Shown piece after piece: positions 61,717 through 64,000 of a stretch of 64,000 nucleotides of DNA. Below the pieces are notes generated by a model. The model had not been told where the DNA came from, ran no database searches, and saw only the letters and a list, made by a program, of their open reading frames with translations. A program made the position numbers and the translations under genes. Source of the stretch: Actinomycetota bacterium (GTDB taxonomy: Bacteria > Actinomycetota > Actinomycetes > Nanopelagicales > Nanopelagicaceae); NCBI GenBank assembly GCA_016870715.1, contig VGAL01000002.1, forward strand, positions 1-64,000, read 5' to 3'. Position 1 is the first letter of the stretch. Each line of letters begins with the position of its first letter.

Positions 61717-62907
61717 TCAATGGCGGAGCAAGCGAAAGAACGCTACTCCGATCACGCCACTTATGAGCGAACCGGCCATCACTGCGGTAACCGCGAGATC
61801 CTGAAGCTCCGGCTCGGTAAATGCCAACTTAGCGATAAAAATGGCAACAGTGAATCCGATCCCCGCGGTGCTGCCGACCGCAACAAGAGCGCTATTGGCC
61901 GTTTCTGGTGGAAGTTGCGCCACCCGCGCAGCAACGGCTGCCTTTGCGGTGAGAAAAATACCGAGTGGCTTACCCACCACTAAGCCCAAGACGATTCCCC
62001 AAGCGATGGGTGATGTACGTGCTGCATCTATCGCAGAGGCAGAGATCGCTACGCCAGAGTTTGCGAGTGCAAAAAGTGGCACAACCACAAATGCCGAAAA
62101 TCCATGAAAGTTGCCTTGTAATTTCTCGACAAGTGTCAGTCTGCCATCTTCAATATCTTCAAGTCTTTTATCGGTAATCGTTGTTGCTGGAGTGAGTAAA
62201 CCCATGATTACACCGGCAAGGGTTGGGTGCACTCCTGCCTTATATAGGCTAAACCAGAGTAACAATCCCACAATTGCGTAGACATAACTCTTGATCACTC
62301 CGATCTTCTGTAAAACCAGAACTGCAAGCGTTGCACCGAGAGCGGCAAGTAACCATGAGAAGAGAGCGCCCGCTGAAAAAACGAAAGCGATGATGATAAT
62401 CGCACCGATATCGTCGATGACTGCCAGAGCTAAAAGAAAAGATTTCAAACCATCTGTAGCCCGCGAACCCATCAATGCAAGAATTCCTACCGCTAATGCA
62501 ATATCTGTTGCTACCGGAATCGCCCATCCTTCCGGAGCGGTTGATCCTGCGATGGCTAGATAAATCAGAGCCGGTATCGCCATGCCACCTATCGCAGCAA
62601 AAAAAGGCGCGGCAGCCGAGCGAATTTCAGATAGGTGTCCAGAGGTAAGTTCCCGTTTGATCTCAAGACCAACGACAAAGAAAAAGATGGTCATCAACCC
62701 ATAGTTAATCAATTTGAGAATTGTGAGCTCTAGATCTATCCCAAGGGGTTTGAGCGAGAATGAAAAATCTAAGGTCTTGAAATAAGCATCAGCAAAGGGT
62801 GAGTTTGCAATGAGCAAACCAAGAGTTGCTGCAAAGAGTAAGAGGATTCCAGAGGAGCTCTCTTTTTCGAGGAAATCTCGAAACGGAGCAAATCTATTTT
62901 TTGACAA
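61717..62907 (-). CDS. nhaA: Na+/H+ antiporter NhaA
   Basis: 396-residue antiporter with about twelve helices that exchanges sodium for protons. It has SSGILLLFAATLGLLIANSPF near the N-terminus (18-38), FFFVVGLEIKRELTSGHLS, PVATDIALAVGIL and LALAVIDDIGAIIIIA with the paired Asp residues of the ion site. It begins at TTG 62907, inside the end of the DUF3117 gene (14 bp overlap), with no ribosome-binding site, so translation probably depends on that gene. Useful for pH and sodium homeostasis of an aquatic cell with sodium-coupled transport. Confidence 0.94.
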   Translation of the reverse strand: MSKNRFAPFRDFLEKESSSGILLLFAATLGLLIANSPFADAYFKTLDFSFSLKPLGIDLELTILKLINYGLMTIFFFVVGLEIKRELTSGHLSEIRSAAAPFFAAIGGMAIPALIYLAIAGSTAPEGWAIPVATDIALAVGILALMGSRATDGLKSFLLALAVIDDIGAIIIIAFVFSAGALFSWLLAALGATLAVLVLQKIGVIKSYVYAIVGLLLWFSLYKAGVHPTLAGVIMGLLTPATTITDKRLEDIEDGRLTLVEKLQGNFHGFSAFVVVPLFALANSGVAISASAIDAARTSPIAWGIVLGLVVGKPLGIFLTAKAAVAARVAQLPPETANSALVAVGSTAGIGFTVAIFIAKLAFTEPELQDLAVTAVMAGSLISGVIGVAFFRLLRH

Positions 62908-63073
62908 GCGCTACGGCAGCAGAGAGGCACTCGGAGAGTCGGTTCGCTTCATCTGCATTGAGTTCAACTACCAAACGTCCGCCACCCTCGAGCGGTACAC
63001 GCATCACCAGGCTCCGGTTCTCTTTAGTGACCTCCATAGGACCATCACCGGTTCGGGGTTTCATAGCTGCCAT
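62894..63073 (-). CDS. DUF3117 family protein
   Basis: 59 residues: MAAMKPRTGDGPMEVTKENR and onward to VMRVPLEGGGRLVVELNADE, highly conserved in actinobacteria (Rv1211-type). Compact beta-rich fold; function unknown. ATG 63073 is chosen because the family begins MAAMKPR; an in-frame ATG six codons upstream is less likely. GATAAT, overlapping the stop of the preceding gene, lies 6 nt before it and could be a leaderless promoter. Confidence 0.93.
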   Translation of the reverse strand: MAAMKPRTGDGPMEVTKENRSLVMRVPLEGGGRLVVELNADEANRLSECLSAAVALVKK

Positions 63074-63080
63074 TCCCGAA

Positions 63081-63281
63081 TTATCTCGCACTCTCGCCAG
63101 CCTGGGAAATTAGGGCCGCAATCCGAGCCCGCCCCCGCTCCAACACCACCAATACTGCCCGTTCCGGGACAGAGAGGAGCCGGGCAATCTCAGGTATCGA
63201 GCGGCGCTGCAGGTAGACCAGGGTGAGGATTGTTCTCTCCTCCTCCGGCAGGCGCTCGAGCAAGTCGAGAAAGGGGCTCAT
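63081..63281 (-). CDS. Stand-alone sigma region-4-like helix-turn-helix protein
   Basis: 66-residue protein from ATG 63281. Nearly all of it is one sigma-70 region 4-type domain: LLERLPEEERTILTLVYLQR, RSIPEIARLLSVPERAVLVV and LERGRARIAAL. Region 2 and the linker are absent. In an ECF sigma the position before the recognition helix usually reads TVKSR; here it is AVLVVLERGRAR, keeping the basic end. GGAGGT lies 12 nt before the ATG, farther than ideal. A longer in-frame reading (to 63389) overlaps the SRPBCC gene and has no sigma character. It lies 7 bp before DUF3117. Confidence 0.65.
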   Translation of the reverse strand: MSPFLDLLERLPEEERTILTLVYLQRRSIPEIARLLSVPERAVLVVLERGRARIAALISQAGESAR

Positions 63282-63346
63282 ATTGGTGAGATTACCTCCA
63301 AACCTTGGTAAATCCTTAAGGCGTGATCTTCCAGATGCTGACCAAA

Positions 63347-63745
63347 TCAGCTCCGTATCTGGCGGGCAAAGCGGTGCAAGCTGAGCCAAACCCCCAGAGC
63401 AAGTCCAGGTTTTAACAGGGTTGCTAGCGCTCCAGTTAACTCTTCATTCCATGTAAAACGGGTGTGAGCAGGATCGAGCACTTCTAACTCAAAGTAGCCC
63501 GTTCCTCGAAGCCACCTGCCGTAATGGAGCACATCACAGCGATGTGGCGGCTCCCATCTGCGAACCTCCATGTGATCCCAGATTCCCAACAGAGCGCGAC
63601 TTGGAACTACTCCGGTAAATGCCGCAATTTTCGTGCCCACTCCACCGTGATCCTCAAGCACATCCACGCGGGTTGCCAACATCCACTCCCCTTGAGAGGT
63701 CCAATCGGCAATCGCATCCCAGATTTTTTGGATTGGAGCCTTCAT
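63347..63745 (-). CDS. SRPBCC-fold protein (polyketide cyclase/START-like)
   Basis: 132-residue START/Bet v1-fold protein: MKAPIQKIWDAIADWTSQGE, VGTKIAAFTGVVPSR, RCDVLHYGRWLRGTGYFELE and TRFTWNEELTG. These proteins bind hydrophobic ligands or assist assembly; the ligand is unknown. The start is uncertain: eight codons upstream of the only ATG (translating EIKLEFTLT) look like the first beta-strand of the fold, yet no ATG, GTG or TTG opens that extension before a stop. It lies 13 bp after the MFS gene. Confidence 0.78.
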   Translation of the reverse strand: MKAPIQKIWDAIADWTSQGEWMLATRVDVLEDHGGVGTKIAAFTGVVPSRALLGIWDHMEVRRWEPPHRCDVLHYGRWLRGTGYFELEVLDPAHTRFTWNEELTGALATLLKPGLALGVWLSLHRFARQIRS

Positions 63746-63758
63746 CGTGAGAGTGAAT

Positions 63759-64000
63759 TCAAGTTTTATTTCGCACCATCCGAACTTCCCGTACCGAGAG
63801 AGCGGTTACTGTTGCAACAAATACTAATGCAGCGAGTATGAAGATCGCATTTTTTGTACCAATCTGCTCAGCTAGTGGGCCGATGAAAATTAGCCCGATT
63901 GGCGCCAATGCATAGGAGCCCAGAGCATCATATGAAACAACGCGTGAATAGGATTCTTCAGGAATGTTATGTTGCATCGAGGTGCTCCATGCGACATAGA
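63759..64000 (-). CDS. MFS transporter, C-terminal part (5' end outside window)
   Basis: The last 80 residues of a major-facilitator transporter of the MFS_3 (enterobactin exporter-like) type, open past the right edge. The visible part contains YVAWSTSMQHNIPEESYSRV, the motif-like DALGSYALAPIGLIFIGPLA and two helices, then a short basic tail (VREVRMVRNK). Substrate unknown. The upstream part must be read in neighbouring sequence. Confidence 0.85.
   Translation of the reverse strand, partial: YVAWSTSMQHNIPEESYSRVVSYDALGSYALAPIGLIFIGPLAEQIGTKNAIFILAALVFVATVTALSVREVRMVRNKT

Overview
The window looks like chromosomal core DNA of a small-genome actinobacterium with moderate GC (close to half by eye), most like a freshwater Nanopelagicales (acI, 'Ca. 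Planktophila'-type) lineage. The reasons are two WhiB proteins, MtrAB, a PdtaS-type kinase beside WhiB1, MshB of mycothiol synthesis, MoeZ, a 7Fe ferredoxin beside DapC, DUF3107/DUF3117/DUF3499/DUF5719 proteins, and very tight gene packing with many ATGA overlaps. The species assignment is inference. There is no rRNA, tRNA, CRISPR array, phage, transposon or integration scar, and no gap over 300 bases. The longest non-coding stretch is the 195 bp in front of whiB1.

Layout. 1-5 kb: truncated CocE-type hydrolase, TrhO tRNA hydroxylase, Tat-exported Rieske protein, PIG-L deacetylase, SelA-like PLP enzyme. 5-13.4 kb: class I aldolase, ArgG, CtaB, a methyltransferase, a mutarotase-like protein, a small membrane protein, a D-lactate/glycolate-type dehydrogenase and a cystathionine gamma-synthase-like enzyme. 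13.4-18.8 kb: FAD oxidoreductase, MalY-type lyase, SDR and TerC, then MsrB/MsrA. 18.9-23 kb: WhiB1, PdtaS, three small conserved genes including a SAF-domain protein, and an Rv3235-like gene. 23-29.9 kb: SecA, ComF, MtrB, MtrA, AhcY. 30-38.9 kb: ManA, Trm112-like, PMM, DUF3499, DUF5719, a giant glycosyltransferase-membrane fusion, WhiB2, and the GDP-mannose pyrophosphorylase. This is a nearly complete GDP-mannose and cell-envelope block. 39-45 kb: DapC, ferredoxin, an SH3-like small protein, CysS, VanW, DUF6113-like, MshB. 45-50.8 kb: S9 peptidase, MoeZ, TetR, DUF3107, a ParA-like protein, an MpaB/DUF2236 protein. 50.8-56.8 kb: RecB-like nuclease, MarC, PHP phosphatase, DMT exporter, MgtE_N-CBS protein, DUF1003, PsiE. 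56.8-64 kb: Mrp, TatB, HtrA, O-methyltransferase, PepA, NhaA, DUF3117, a stand-alone sigma region-4 protein, an SRPBCC protein and a truncated MFS transporter.

The genes are mostly housekeeping. Several neighbourhoods match Mycobacterium synteny from memory: whiB1-pdtaS, manB-DUF3499-whiB2-manC, fdxC-dapC, mshB-small membrane protein, moeZ-TetR-DUF3107-ParA, and mrp-tatB-htrA-O-methyltransferase. The strongest non-gene signal is regulatory. About twenty start codons lie 6-8 nt downstream of a TANNNT hexamer with no Shine-Dalgarno. This indicates widespread leaderless transcription and fixes many start sites. It includes an interlocked bidirectional promoter between mshB and the S9 peptidase gene. 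I did not find a clearly new multi-gene system. The best oddities are a ParA-like ATPase lacking both P-loop lysines, a free-standing sigma region-4 domain, a reduced SAF/CpaE-like pair, and a pared-down mtrAB-secA locus.
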